Shown in pieces: positions 11,922-11,940 of a stretch of 11,940 nucleotides of DNA. The number at the start of each line of letters is the position of its first letter. The stretch's first letter is position 1. The position numbers were made by a program, and so were the translations under genes. Source of the stretch: Thermoplasmata archaeon (GTDB taxonomy: Archaea; Thermoplasmatota; Thermoplasmata; Thermoplasmatales; Thermoplasmataceae); assembly GCA_021797055.1 (NCBI GenBank), contig JAKAAI010000053.1:1-11940 (forward strand), given 5' to 3'. The notes beneath the pieces were generated by a model. It was not told where the DNA came from and did no database searches. It worked only from the letters and a program-made list of their open reading frames with translations.

Positions 11922-11940
11922 TCTCATATTCAAAGGAAAA

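Overview
The window looks like chromosomal DNA of an acidophilic archaeon, most likely of the Thermoplasmatales. The grounds are AT-rich archaeal TATA boxes about 25 bases before many start codons (mostly leaderless genes), a CCA-less tRNA gene, an ACR3 arsenite pump, a double Lrp-type regulator, and a very high density of VapBC and RelBE toxin-antitoxin (TA) pairs. The assignment to this order is inference; no species is claimed.

Left part (1-2570): the C-terminal part of a Fic protein with a DNA-binding tail (cut by the window edge), a small TPR protein on the opposite strand, a decayed VapBC pair (about 1424-2040, minus strand) and an approximately 390-base relic of an IS200/IS605-type element (about 2081-2475).

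Centre-left (2574-4524): an arsenic-response operon made of a DJ-1/PfpI-family protein, an ACR3 arsenite permease and an ArsR repressor. A perfect 9-base inverted repeat brackets the TATA box and is a ready candidate for the ArsR operator.

Right part (4803-11887): the most interesting region. At the far right is an intact tRNA-Ala(CGC) gene on the minus strand. Its last 18 bases plus 4 flanking bases recur exactly at 6724-6745 and 8481-8502, and in decayed form near 4803-4825, all in the same orientation. Right of each partial copy lies a shared arm (TTAATGTTT...AATACT) that is absent from the tRNA gene. This is the pattern expected from three successive integrations into the tRNA 3' end, giving three tandem units. 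Unit 1 (4803-6722) carries two VapBC pairs. Unit 2 (6723-8479) carries a RelBE pair, a broken HAD-hydrolase fragment and a VapBC pair. Unit 3 (8480-11811) carries a RelBE pair, a nonsense-interrupted AlkA/OGG-like DNA glycosylase, a SnoaL-like protein and a divergent double-Lrp regulator. No integrase is visible in any unit. I read this as a tRNA-anchored array of TA cassettes, either satellites moved in trans or shrunken remains of integrated elements kept in place by their TA genes.

Most TA operons here carry candidate autoregulatory sites at their promoters: a 12-base palindrome, a tandem 10-base repeat across a start codon, or an inverted repeat around a TATA box.
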